DNA of 64,000 nucleotides from Jejuia algarum (GTDB lineage Bacteria > Bacteroidota > Bacteroidia > Flavobacteriales > Flavobacteriaceae). This document shows positions 8,321-17,186 of this stretch, in pieces (position 1 is the first letter of the stretch; every line of letters starts with the position of its first letter). The DNA lies in the NCBI GenBank assembly GCA_947495775.1, contig CANMAQ010000007.1:124001-188000 (forward strand). Reading direction: 5' to 3'. The notes beneath the pieces are model-generated. The model did not search any database. It worked only from the letters and a program-made list of their open reading frames with translations, and was not told the origin of the DNA. Made by a program: the position numbers and the translations under genes.

Positions 8321-10673
8321 CAATCTTATAAGAAACAAAGGGTATTCCGTAATTAATATTGGTGGTTTAGCTGTAGGTATGGCTGTGGCTATAATTATTG
8401 GGCTTTGGATTTATGGAGAAATATCATTTAATAAAAGTTTTAAAAATCATGACCGTATTGCGCAAGTTATGCAACATCATACAATTAATGATATAAGAGA
8501 AACTTGGAAGGCTCTTCCTCCAATAATGGGCAAAGGACTTGAGGAAAATTTTGGAGATTATTTTGAATATATTGTTCAATCTTCTTGGAATTCAAATTAT
8601 TCTTTAAGATTTGATGACAAAGTGTTTGTTAGGCGGGGTAATTTTTTTCAGCCCAATGTAATAGAGATGTTAAATCTTAACCTTTTGACAGGCTCTAACA
8701 ATGGTTTAAAAGATTTAAATTCTATAATGCTGTCAGAGTCCGTTTCAGAAGAGATTTTTGGAGAAAAAAATCCAATGGGTAAGATTTTGATTTTTGACAA
8801 CAACATAAATTTAAAGGTTGCTGGAATTTATAAAGATGTACCTGAAAATTCAGCCTTTAAATCACTAAACATTATTTTACCATGGAGTTTGTTCCTAGCT
8901 CTAAATCCAGAAATAGAATCTAAAACGAATCCGTGGAATGATGGTAGTTACATACAAACCTATGTGAAATTAGCAAAAAACGTAGGATTTGAAGATGTAT
9001 CGAAGAAAATTAAAGATATAAGGTATAATAAAGGCAATAAGCTAGTAAAATCTTATAAACCTGAAATTTTCCTTCACCCTATGAGCAAGTGGTATTTATA
9101 TGATGATTTTAAAAATGGTATAAATATAGGTGGACGAATTGATAAAATACGATGGTTCGGGTTTATTGGTATGTTTATCTTGGCTTTGGCCTGTATCAAT
9201 TTTATAAACTTGAATACTGCTCGTTCGGAAAAACGAGCAAAGGAGGTGGGAATACGAAAGGCAATAGGCTCCAATCGCAGGCAGTTAATTGCTCAATTTT
9301 TTGTTGAGTCCATTTTAATCTCTTTCATAGCTTTTGCTACAGCGTCTATAATGGTTGTTTTAACCTTGCCATACTTTAATAATCTTGTTGAATCACGTAT
9401 AAGCATGTTGTCGGATAGTCCTCTCTTTTGGATAACTTGTATTGTAGGTAGTTTAATTATTGGGCTTATGGCAGGATTTTATCCAGCCCTTTATTTGTCT
9501 TCTTTTAGAGCAGTAAATGCGATAAAAGGAACTTTTAAGGGAAGACAAACTGAATCAATCCCTAGACAGGTATTGGTCATTTCACAATTTACCATATCCA
9601 TAGTACTAATTATTGGAGCCATGATTGTTTCCCTTCAAATAAATTATGCTACCAATAGACCAGTGGGATATAGTAAAAATGGATTAATAAGTATTTCAAC
9701 CACAAAAGAGACTCATAATAATATTGATGCCATACGTTCAAATTTAATAGGTTCAAGAACAATAATAGATATGGCTGAGGCTTCTGAGGTCATAACCGAA
9801 GAATGGAACGGCTACGGAGGTTGGAGTTGGGAAGGAATGAATTCAAACCTCTTACCTGATTTTAAGTTTGGCAATGTTAATTATGATTATGGAAAAACCA
9901 TAGGTTGGAAAATTAAAGAAGGGCGTGATTTTTCAAGAAATTTTACCTCAGGTTCAACTCAATTTATTTTGAATGAATCGGCAGTTGAATATATGAATCT
10001 GAAGAATCCGATTGGGAAAACAATTAAGTCTGGAAACGATAAAGCAGTAATCGTGGGTATTGTAGAAGATTTAATAATAGAGTCGCCTTATGAAAAAGTG
10101 AAGCCGACCATATTTCATTTGTCGAAAGGACAAGGAAGTGTATTTCTTTTAAGATTAAATCCAACAAAAAGTATTAAAGAATCTTTGAGTAAGGTGGAAC
10201 AGGTATTTAAAAACTATAACCCTCTACTTCCATTCAATGCATATTTTGTAGATGATGAATTTGAAAAGAAATTTAGAAATGAAAAACTTCTTGGAAAGCT
10301 AGTAAACCTATTCGCCATTATTGCAATTTTAATTAGTTGCTTAGGCCTATTTGGTTTAGCCTCATTTGCTGCAGAACAGCGAACCAAAGAAATAGGTATT
10401 CGAAAAGTAGTTGGAGCATCGATTTTTAAACTTTGGATATTGCTTTCAAAAGAATTTGTTGGCCTAGTGGTGCTTTCCATAATTATTGCTTCGCCTATCG
10501 CTTATTACTTAATGTCCAATTGGTTAAATGACTACACCTATAGAACCGACTTGTCGTTCTCGGTGTTTTTAATATCGGGATTAGGTGCTTTATTCATTAC
10601 TTTATTAACAGTAAGCTACCAAAGTATCAAAACTGCTAGTGCCAACCCTATAAAAAGTTTAAAAACGGAATAA
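8289..10673 (+). CDS. ABC transporter permease, double FtsX/MacB-core type
   Basis: 794 residues, same architecture; coupling motifs AKEVGIRKAIGS (about 318) and TKEIGIRKVVGAS (about 700). It is the only visible member ending in SLKTE rather than SLRTE. Its first 71 bases match the start of the next gene (10697-10767) with three mismatches, after which the two diverge, which fits gene conversion limited to gene ends. The spacer to the next permease is 23 bp instead of 28. By eye the interior is somewhat richer in AT codons than its neighbours. Inner membrane; substrate unknown. Confidence 0.93.
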   Translation: MIQNYFKIAWRNLIRNKGYSVINIGGLAVGMAVAIIIGLWIYGEISFNKSFKNHDRIAQVMQHHTINDIRETWKALPPIMGKGLEENFGDYFEYIVQSSWNSNYSLRFDDKVFVRRGNFFQPNVIEMLNLNLLTGSNNGLKDLNSIMLSESVSEEIFGEKNPMGKILIFDNNINLKVAGIYKDVPENSAFKSLNIILPWSLFLALNPEIESKTNPWNDGSYIQTYVKLAKNVGFEDVSKKIKDIRYNKGNKLVKSYKPEIFLHPMSKWYLYDDFKNGINIGGRIDKIRWFGFIGMFILALACINFINLNTARSEKRAKEVGIRKAIGSNRRQLIAQFFVESILISFIAFATASIMVVLTLPYFNNLVESRISMLSDSPLFWITCIVGSLIIGLMAGFYPALYLSSFRAVNAIKGTFKGRQTESIPRQVLVISQFTISIVLIIGAMIVSLQINYATNRPVGYSKNGLISISTTKETHNNIDAIRSNLIGSRTIIDMAEASEVITEEWNGYGGWSWEGMNSNLLPDFKFGNVNYDYGKTIGWKIKEGRDFSRNFTSGSTQFILNESAVEYMNLKNPIGKTIKSGNDKAVIVGIVEDLIIESPYEKVKPTIFHLSKGQGSVFLLRLNPTKSIKESLSKVEQVFKNYNPLLPFNAYFVDDEFEKKFRNEKLLGKLVNLFAIIAILISCLGLFGLASFAAEQRTKEIGIRKVVGASIFKLWILLSKEFVGLVVLSIIIASPIAYYLMSNWLNDYTYRTDLSFSVFLISGLGALFITLLTVSYQSIKTASANPIKSLKTE

Positions 10674-10696
10674 ATTATCGCAAATCAATCAAAATC

Positions 10697-13087
10697 ATGA
10701 TACAAAACTATTTTAAAATCGCTTGGAGAAACCTTATAAGAAACAAAGGGTATTCCGTAATTAATATAGCAGGCCTTGCAGTAGGTGTGGCTGTAGTGTT
10801 ACTTATTGGGCTTTGGATTTGTGATGAGGTTAGCTATAACAAAAGCCATGAGAATTACGATACCATTGCTCGTGTTTTAAAGCATGTCACAGAGAATGGT
10901 AAAACGCGAACAGGAAAACCTATGCCATATCCTTTGGGTAGTGAATTAAGAGCTAAATATAGTGACGATTTTAAGCATGTTGTTATGAGTTCTTTTCATA
11001 CAGGCAATGTATTATCTAAAGATAATAATTATGTATCTAAATATGGTGGTTTTATGGAGCCTGATGCACTCCAAATGCTTTCGTTAAAAATGATTCACGG
11101 TGATTGGGATGGCTTAAAAGTCCCAAATTCTATTGTGATATCGCAATCTACGGCGCGCACTTTTTTTGGAGATAAAAATCCAATAGATGAGCGTATGCAA
11201 ATAGGGAATACATTAGATGTCGTGGTTACTGGTGTTTTTGAAGATTTACCTTATAATTCTGAGTTTCATGCCTTAGAATTTATAGCGCCTTGGCAGCTTT
11301 ATACAATATCGTACCCTTGGGTAAAAGAGGCGCGAGATAAAAATCTATGGGATTATAGTGCCTATAAGTTATATGTGCAAATTGCAGATGGTAAGACGAT
11401 GGCATCTGTTTCAGAAAATATTAAGAAAGTAATTTATAACCATTTGCCAGAATACAGTAAAAAAGGGAAACATGAGTTAGTGTTAGACCCTATGAAAGAT
11501 TGGCACTTACGGTCTGAATGGAAAAATGGAGTGCGTACAGGTGGGTTTATTCAATACGTATGGCTTTTTGGTATTATAGGTGTTCTTGTACTCGTGTTAG
11601 CTTGTGTTAATTTTATGAATTTAAGCACAGCACAATCCGAGAAGCGCGCCAAAGAAGTTGGGGTTCGTAAATCTATTGGTTCTACTAAAAAGCAACTCGT
11701 GAGTCAGTTTTTAAGCGAATCGTTTTTAGTGGTTCTTTTAGCTTATTTTATAGCAGTTATAGTCGTAGTTGTCACTTTGCCTGCATTTAATGCCTTAGCA
11801 GAAAAACAGATGACAGTTCCTTTTTATACTATTTCGTTTTATATAGTTAGTGTTGGGTGCATTGTAGCAACCAGTCTTATGGCTGGGAGCTACCCTGCAT
11901 TTTATTTAGCGTCCTTTAGACCTGTAAAGGTATTAAAGGGGGCGTTTAAAGCAGGAAGATCTGCAACATCTTTTAGAAAAGCATTAGTGGTTATGCAATT
12001 TACCATTTCGGTAATGCTTGTTATTGGAGCTATTAGTGTCGAAAAACAAATAGGACACTCAAAAAATAGACCTTTAGGGTATCAAAACAACGGACTTATA
12101 ATGATAAGTAAAGATACCGAAGATTATCAAGGTAAGTACAATGTAATGCGTAGCGAACTTATAAATTCTGGAGCGGTAATAGAGATGGCGGAATCTTCTA
12201 GCCCATTAACAGACGTATGGTCTACTGGAGGCGGGTTTAATTGGGAAGGAAAAGACCCGAATTTTAGGATGAATATGTCTTTGGTTAGTGTTTCACATGA
12301 TTATGGTAAAACTATAGGATGGAACCTTGTCAAAGGGCGTGATTTTTCTAGAGCGTTTTCAACCGATTCTACGGCATTTGTACTTAATGAGGCAGCAGTA
12401 GATTATATGGGATTAAAAGACCCTGTGGGGAAAACGATTAGATGGAAAGGAAAAAAGCATAAGGTAATTGGTGTCGTTAAGGATTTACTCGTAGAATCGC
12501 CTTTTGAACCCACACGGCAAGCTGTTTATCTAATGGATTATAAGAACACCAATTGGATAGAATTAAAGCTAAATCCAGAAAGGAGTGTTTCGAAATCTTT
12601 AGCAGCAGTGAAATCTGCTTTTGCAAAGCACGTCCCCAATGTGCCATTCGATTATAAGTTTGTAGATGAGGTGTTTGCTAAAAAGTTTGTTGCTATAGAA
12701 CGTATTAGGAAATTATCCAATCTATTTGCGTTTTTTGCCATTTTTATAAGTTGTTTGGGGCTTTTTGGTTTGGCAGCTTTTATGGCAGAACAACGTGAAA
12801 AAGAAATAGGAGTGCGTAAAGTGGTAGGGGCCTCTGTATTTAATTTATGGAAATTACTCTCTAAAGATTTTGTAAAGCTCGTTGTGTTAGCTATAGTTAT
12901 AGCAACGCCTTTAGCCTATTACGGGGTGAACAGTTGGCTAAATAACTATACCTATAGAACCCAAATCTCTTGGTGGATTTTTGTCGTAGCAGGCATGGGA
13001 GCTATAGCCATTACACTGCTAACCGTAAGTTTTCAGGCTCTAAAAGCGGCTGTGGCGAATCCTATAAAAAGTTTACGAACGGAGTAA
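10697..13087 (+). CDS. ABC transporter permease, double FtsX/MacB-core type (last of array)
   Basis: 796 residues. N-terminal helix about 20-42; first FtsX domain with AKEVGVRKSIGS (about 320); second FtsX domain with EKEIGVRKVVGAS (about 702); ends NPIKSLRTE. It is most like the preceding gene at the N-terminus (MIQNYFKIAWRNLIRNKGYS in both). It is the last permease: a 221-bp gap with promoter-like elements separates it from the ATPase gene, so the ATPase and TolC genes may be driven separately from, as well as together with, the permeases. Confidence 0.93.
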   Translation: MIQNYFKIAWRNLIRNKGYSVINIAGLAVGVAVVLLIGLWICDEVSYNKSHENYDTIARVLKHVTENGKTRTGKPMPYPLGSELRAKYSDDFKHVVMSSFHTGNVLSKDNNYVSKYGGFMEPDALQMLSLKMIHGDWDGLKVPNSIVISQSTARTFFGDKNPIDERMQIGNTLDVVVTGVFEDLPYNSEFHALEFIAPWQLYTISYPWVKEARDKNLWDYSAYKLYVQIADGKTMASVSENIKKVIYNHLPEYSKKGKHELVLDPMKDWHLRSEWKNGVRTGGFIQYVWLFGIIGVLVLVLACVNFMNLSTAQSEKRAKEVGVRKSIGSTKKQLVSQFLSESFLVVLLAYFIAVIVVVVTLPAFNALAEKQMTVPFYTISFYIVSVGCIVATSLMAGSYPAFYLASFRPVKVLKGAFKAGRSATSFRKALVVMQFTISVMLVIGAISVEKQIGHSKNRPLGYQNNGLIMISKDTEDYQGKYNVMRSELINSGAVIEMAESSSPLTDVWSTGGGFNWEGKDPNFRMNMSLVSVSHDYGKTIGWNLVKGRDFSRAFSTDSTAFVLNEAAVDYMGLKDPVGKTIRWKGKKHKVIGVVKDLLVESPFEPTRQAVYLMDYKNTNWIELKLNPERSVSKSLAAVKSAFAKHVPNVPFDYKFVDEVFAKKFVAIERIRKLSNLFAFFAIFISCLGLFGLAAFMAEQREKEIGVRKVVGASVFNLWKLLSKDFVKLVVLAIVIATPLAYYGVNSWLNNYTYRTQISWWIFVVAGMGAIAITLLTVSFQALKAAVANPIKSLRTE

Positions 13088-13130
13088 ACCATTTCTAATA
13101 CTATGTAATTCGTTTTAACCACTACAAAAA

Positions 13131-13171
13131 GTGTTATGAAATAGAACACCAGTGTATCAATTTCGAACACT
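13131..13171. promoter_or_regulatory. Twin dyad, possible activator-binding site
   Basis: Two inverted repeats stand side by side: GTGTT-N9-AACAC at 13131-13149 and AGTGT-N11-ACACT at 13151-13171. Their centres are 21 bp apart, two helical turns, so a protein would bind both on the same face of the DNA. They lie roughly 75-105 bp upstream of the expected start from the GGCAC element at 13223, a usual distance for an enhancer-type site. The regulator is not in this window. Function is inference. Confidence 0.45.
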
Positions 13172-13222
13172 TTAAATAGGAGTTTTTAATGTAATGTCTT
13201 TGTTTTTAAGATGTTGCTATAA

Positions 13223-13238
13223 CGGCACAGTATTCTCT
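13223..13238 (+). promoter_or_regulatory. Possible sigma-54-type promoter before the ATPase gene
   Basis: The element CGGCACAGTATTCTCT matches the -24 half of the sigma-54 consensus (GGCAC then a purine), but its -12 half has TC where GC is normal. It lies 70 bp before the ATPase start codon. The twin dyad upstream fits an enhancer arrangement. I rate this as a candidate only because of the imperfect -12 half. Confidence 0.35.
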
Positions 13239-13308
13239 ATGGTATGAATATAGAAGCCTTAGATGTAAATTTTAAACAAAAATTAAATTACTACAAAACA
13301 AACTCAAT

Positions 13309-13980
13309 ATGATACTACAACTTAAAGACCTGTTTAAATGGGTGAACTCTGGCGGACAGAGAATATTCTTGTTAAACGACATCGACTTTACTGTAAATGA
13401 AGGCGAGTTTATTTCCATTATGGGACCGTCTGGTTCTGGAAAAACAACCTTACTTAATGTTATTGGTATGCTAGACAATTTTAACGAAGGTGAGTATACG
13501 TTTCTAGAAGAATCGGTTCATACTTTAAAAGAAAAGCACCGCGCTAAACTGTATAAAGAATACATCGGTTTTGTGTTTCAGTCGTACCATCTTATAGACG
13601 AATTAACCGTTTATGAAAATATAGAAACGCCTTTACTGTACAAAAACTATAAATCTTCAGAGCGAAAAGCGATGGTTGCAGACATGTTAGACCGTTTTAA
13701 TATTGTCGGCAAAAAAGAGTTGTTCCCATCACAATTAAGTGGTGGACAGCAACAATTGGTAGGTATTGCTAGGGCCTTAGTGTCTAACCCCAAGCTAATT
13801 TTAGCCGATGAACCTACTGGGAATTTAAATTCGACCCAGAGCGAAGAGATTATGGAGTTGTTTAAAACGTTAAACCGCCAAGGCGTTACTATAATTCAAG
13901 TCACACATTCAGAAAGTAATGCCGCTTATGGCTCGCGAACACTTCATTTAAAAGATGGAGTAATTGTAAATACACACTAA
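13309..13980 (+). CDS. ABC transporter ATP-binding protein, LolD/MacB class
   Basis: 223 residues, the usual length of a stand-alone ATPase of the MacB/LolD/FtsE class. Visible motifs: Walker A GPSGSGKT (39-46), Q-loop Gln91, signature LSGGQ (143-147), Walker B LILADE (163-168) with catalytic Glu168, and H-loop His200. It would drive the FtsX-type permeases upstream; it is the only ATPase visible for six permeases. The residue usually Arg after LSGGQQQ is Leu150 here, and Gly152 follows where Ala is common. The stop codon overlaps the ATG of the TolC-family gene (TAATG), indicating translational coupling. Cytoplasmic face of the inner membrane. Confidence 0.95.
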   Translation: MILQLKDLFKWVNSGGQRIFLLNDIDFTVNEGEFISIMGPSGSGKTTLLNVIGMLDNFNEGEYTFLEESVHTLKEKHRAKLYKEYIGFVFQSYHLIDELTVYENIETPLLYKNYKSSERKAMVADMLDRFNIVGKKELFPSQLSGGQQQLVGIARALVSNPKLILADEPTGNLNSTQSEEIMELFKTLNRQGVTIIQVTHSESNAAYGSRTLHLKDGVIVNTH

Positions 13981-15404
13981 TGAGAGTAGTAAGACACATA
14001 AAGCTAGCCTATGCACTATTGGTTGCAGGGGGATTGTTTGCACAAGAAACCGTACCAACGCAACTTTCGTTAAGCGATGCGATAACGATGGCAGTTGCAG
14101 CCAATGTAGATGTAAAAAGTGCAAGATTAGACCTAAGGCAATCGAAACTTAATTACAGGCAAACCCAAATGGGGGTACTACCTAGTTTGAATATGAACTA
14201 TAGTTTTGGGATGAATAACGGGAGAAGCATCGATCCATTTACAAACAGTTTTAGTAATGAACGGTTAAACTTTTCTAGAGCAGGGGTTAACCTTAATATG
14301 ACATTGTTTAATGGGTTTCGAGCCTTAAATGCCATGAAAAGAGACCGCTTTAATTTTAAAGCCACGCAATTAGAGTTAGAAGCGGCAAAACAAGATTTAA
14401 CTTTAAACGTTATACTTGGGTATATACGCTTGTTAAGTAGTGAAGATCGAGTAGTACTAGCCACACAAAGACTAGCCACTACCGAAACTCAGGTAGCGCG
14501 TCTCAAAACGGGATTCGATGCCGGAGATGGAAGCCCTTTAGCCTATACAGATGTAAAAGGACAATTGGCCCTAGATCGTGTAGCGCTTATAGATGCGAAG
14601 ATAAATTATAAATCTTCGGTATTGAGTTTTGCGAATCTGTTAAACCTAGACACAGCAACCGTGGCTGTAGAACGCATTAAGGATTTAAAATATTTAGAAG
14701 GTTACCCATTAGCTTTAGAAACCGTTTATGAAGAAGCGGTATTGTATTTGGCAGATTTTAAAGCCCGAGACTCTCGTATAAAAGCAGCAGCAACTGCTGT
14801 TAAAGTCGCTAGGGCAAATTACTTGCCAGAAATCTCTTTATTTGGACAATTAAATACAAATTATTCTAGTGCAGCAGAAACGTTTGCAAGAACAGGAGAG
14901 GCGGTATCACCAACAGGCGATTTTGTGACGATAGACGCTACCGATTTTCCAGTATTTCAAAACAAAGCAGAATTTGAAGGGCAAGACATACCCTATTTAG
15001 AGCAATTAGAGAATAATGTAAGTACAGTAGTAGGCCTATCTGTTAGATTGCCTTTATTTAATGGATTTAGAGCAAAATATGCTGTGAAACAACAAAAGGT
15101 ACAATTAGAACGCTCTAAAATCGCATTAGAAGGCACACATTTACAGTTCAAGCAAGCCATAGCAGAAGCTTATAATGCTACCGAGGCCGCTTTTAAGCGG
15201 TACAGCGTTTTGCAAGAGCAAGTAGATGCATTTAAAGAATCATTTCGTATCAATGAAATCTTATTCTCTAACGGTGTGTCTAATGTGGTGAACTATATTA
15301 CAAGTAAAAATAATATGGAAAATGCCAAGCTAAGCTTAAATATAGCGAAGTACGACTATTTATTAAGAGCGAAAGTATTAGACTTTTATAGAGGCGTAAA
15401 ATAA
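13980..15404 (+). CDS. TolC-family outer-membrane efflux protein
   Basis: 474 residues with a signal peptide (about 1-21, ending GLFAQE) and two repeated halves of long helices of the OEP/TolC type: LSLSDAITMAVAANVDVKSA near residue 29 and the equivalent second half from about 245. Such proteins form the outer-membrane channel and periplasmic tunnel of tripartite exporters and type I systems. It overlaps the ATPase gene by one base and so is the outer-membrane partner of the array. No HlyD/MacA-type adaptor is visible; it probably lies upstream of the window. It converges with the HTH regulator gene, which ends 22 bp away. Confidence 0.92.
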   Translation: MRVVRHIKLAYALLVAGGLFAQETVPTQLSLSDAITMAVAANVDVKSARLDLRQSKLNYRQTQMGVLPSLNMNYSFGMNNGRSIDPFTNSFSNERLNFSRAGVNLNMTLFNGFRALNAMKRDRFNFKATQLELEAAKQDLTLNVILGYIRLLSSEDRVVLATQRLATTETQVARLKTGFDAGDGSPLAYTDVKGQLALDRVALIDAKINYKSSVLSFANLLNLDTATVAVERIKDLKYLEGYPLALETVYEEAVLYLADFKARDSRIKAAATAVKVARANYLPEISLFGQLNTNYSSAAETFARTGEAVSPTGDFVTIDATDFPVFQNKAEFEGQDIPYLEQLENNVSTVVGLSVRLPLFNGFRAKYAVKQQKVQLERSKIALEGTHLQFKQAIAEAYNATEAAFKRYSVLQEQVDAFKESFRINEILFSNGVSNVVNYITSKNNMENAKLSLNIAKYDYLLRAKVLDFYRGVK

Positions 15405-15426
15405 AGCGTAAAGACGGGTGTTACTT

Positions 15427-16125
15427 TTAAAGTTCGCGCAATACATTTATAACACTACAAATAAACGAACACTCCGATACCTTGATTTTAAAATCAGGGA
15501 ACTTAGCCTTATCTGGGTTAAGCGCACAAATAGTTAGAGTTCCAGAAGCAACGTCCTGATGGCGAATGGCCCGAAATAAAATACCATGCTCATTATGAAA
15601 AAAGCAGAACATTTTAGAGGCAGTCGTATCAAAACCCTCTTTCCAAAATTGTTTGCTAATCGCTTTGCAATACGCCCAATCCCCTTCAACTAAAGCGTGT
15701 TTAGATCCTGTATTCATCGCCATATCTGTAACCTCTATCTTAAACCAATCCGCATCTAAAACCGTGTCATCATGAATCGGTAACACCTCTTTATCTAGAG
15801 TACTCATATGGTGCTTGTCGTAAAAGACATGCGCTAATGCTGTTTTATGTATTTTAGGAATACAAGTGGCATAAGTAGGTGCCAGTAAGTTTTTTAAGTA
15901 GTCATCCTTAGGTTCGCTAGCAAAATGCTCAGGAGATTTGCCCGTAAGCAACCACTCTAAACTAAGCTTAGGGTATTTCTCTAAAATCGTCTCTAACTTG
16001 CGTTTGCCAATACCTTTCGAAATGCTATTTACGTAACCATTAGAGACGCCAATAGACTCTTCGAAGGCTTTGACAGACAAACCCTCACGTTTAATAAAAC
16101 TTTTTAACCGCTCTTTTACACTCAA
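15427..16125 (-). CDS. HTH transcriptional regulator with an S24/LexA-like C-terminal fold
   Basis: 232 residues. N-terminal phage-repressor-type helix-turn-helix (about 1-60; FEESIGVSNGYVNSISKGIG is the HTH core), then a LexA/CI-like C-terminal domain (about 115-230). Where S24 peptidases have a Ser before Met, this protein has Ala136 (DMAM, 134-137), and the region of the catalytic Lys reads FRAIR (184-188), so it probably cannot cleave itself; the GD step (148-149) is kept. The start is TTG at 16125: no in-frame ATG exists before an upstream stop. It is divergent from a 69-residue ORF, with a perfect palindrome between them that may be its operator. Likely a lone regulator or remnant of a mobile element. 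Confidence 0.8.
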   Translation of the reverse strand: MSVKERLKSFIKREGLSVKAFEESIGVSNGYVNSISKGIGKRKLETILEKYPKLSLEWLLTGKSPEHFASEPKDDYLKNLLAPTYATCIPKIHKTALAHVFYDKHHMSTLDKEVLPIHDDTVLDADWFKIEVTDMAMNTGSKHALVEGDWAYCKAISKQFWKEGFDTTASKMFCFFHNEHGILFRAIRHQDVASGTLTICALNPDKAKFPDFKIKVSECSFICSVINVLREL

Positions 16126-16158
16126 AAATCTATGATTTAGGTAAATTCTCTAAAAAAA

Positions 16159-16183
16159 CTCTAATAATATTTCTTTATTAGAG
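16159..16183. promoter_or_regulatory. Operator-like palindrome between divergent genes
   Basis: Perfect 9-bp inverted repeat, CTCTAATAA (16159-16167) and TTATTAGAG (16175-16183), with a 7-bp spacer. Further CTCT/AGAG half-sites flank it (about 16147 and 16189). It lies 34-58 bp upstream of the regulator start and about 125 bp from the divergent small gene. This is the usual place for an autoregulatory operator; binding is inferred. Confidence 0.55.
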
Positions 16184-16307
16184 AAAAACTCTATATATTT
16201 GTTACATACAATAACAAAGTAATAACAAAAAGCCTATGAAACCAAAGAAAATGGTTTGTTTTAGTGCTATTTGCTAGGGATTTGTATTAAGAAATAATGG
16301 CGTAGAG

Positions 16308-16517
16308 ATGGTTTTATCCAGGAAAAAGAACACTATAAAGACACTATATGCTCAGATTGATAAGAAAACAATGTTTATAATAGAAGTTGCAGATTATTTT
16401 GGGAAATCACCGCAAAGTTTACGGGTGCATTGGTTTTCGAGTTTCTGGAGCATTCCAGAAGACTATCAAGATGAGCTTATAGTTTTATTAAAACAAAAAA
16501 TAAAAACACAATATTGA
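16308..16517 (+). CDS. Small conserved-looking protein, possible DNA-binding partner
   Basis: 69 residues, divergent from the HTH regulator. The region from about residue 23 (FIIEVADYFGKSPQSLRVHW) reads like a helix-turn-helix helix pair, followed by an amphipathic helix ending LLKQKIKTQY. I do not recognise a named family. Its position opposite a repressor resembles the small cro-like or accessory genes next to phage-type repressors, but this is inference. A shorter start at Met22 is possible. Codon use is like that of the neighbours. Confidence 0.6.
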   Translation: MVLSRKKNTIKTLYAQIDKKTMFIIEVADYFGKSPQSLRVHWFSSFWSIPEDYQDELIVLLKQKIKTQY

Positions 16518-16563
16518 ATTGCTGAATCGTAGGGGTAAGTATAATTAAGTTGGGAGCGCGAAG

Positions 16564-16610
16564 GCTTCGAGTATCTTTCAAAAAGTTAGTTGGTCATAAC
16601 TGCTCGAAGC
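16564..16610. repeat. Long-range inverted repeat in intergenic region
   Basis: GCTTCGAG (16564-16571) and CTCGAAGC (16603-16610) form perfect 8-bp arms around a 31-bp loop. It lies downstream of the 69-residue gene and downstream of the GNAT gene on the other strand. No T-tract follows closely on either strand, so a simple terminator is not well supported. Function unknown. Confidence 0.5.
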
Positions 16611-16729
16611 TGGAGTGCTTTATTGTAGCATTTTTAAAGAAAAGTAACTGTCCATTGCTTACTTGTTGGCTATTTAAATGTTAGAAATTGAAGAATAAAG
16701 TAAGCGTCATTTTTTAAGCTGTTACAGGG

Positions 16730-17173
16730 CTAGAGTTGAAGGGAAAAACGTTTTTTATCTTTTGAAGTTGCACCAATTTTAGTGTAGAAGTCTATCGCTT
16801 TTGTATTAAATTCGGGTGTTTGCCATTGTATAGCAATACAATTTTGAGATATAGCATATGTTTTAATTTGTGCCATGATACGTTGGCCCAAACCGCGTCC
16901 TCTAGCAGTTTCTTTTAAATAAAGACAGTCTAAATAGATATAGAAATCGGCATCCCAAGTCGAAAATTGCTTCATAAAAGTAGCGTAGCCTATAAGAATA
17001 TCATCTTGAACAACAACCAAACATTTAAGGTGCGGATTTGGCCTAAATAAGAATGTAGATAAGGCTTCTTGTTTATTATGGGCGTTATAATCCGCACGTT
17101 CAAAATCAGCATGCGCTTTACATAACATGATAAGTTGGGGGAGGTCTTCAATCTTTACAAATCGTATGTGCAT
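16730..17173 (-). CDS. GNAT-family N-acetyltransferase
   Basis: 147 residues from the ATG at 17173 (MHIRFVKIEDLPQL). A longer frame extends upstream, but it overlaps the preceding gene and its extra residues do not fit the fold. The acetyl-CoA binding motif A is present: LKETARGRGLGQRIM (about residues 86-100), matching the RxxGxG/A loop, and the C-terminal NTKAIDFYTKIGA segment is the typical GNAT motif B. Substrate unknown. It lies 13 bp after the rhodanese gene and is probably co-transcribed with it. Confidence 0.85.
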   Translation of the reverse strand: MHIRFVKIEDLPQLIMLCKAHADFERADYNAHNKQEALSTFLFRPNPHLKCLVVVQDDILIGYATFMKQFSTWDADFYIYLDCLYLKETARGRGLGQRIMAQIKTYAISQNCIAIQWQTPEFNTKAIDFYTKIGATSKDKKRFSLQL

Positions 17174-17186
17174 CTTAAGTTCGGTT

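Noticed and set aside
1..15404. Permease array as a mobile element
   Set aside because: No transposase, integrase, terminal repeat or attachment site was seen; the repeats are at gene junctions and are better explained by local duplication.
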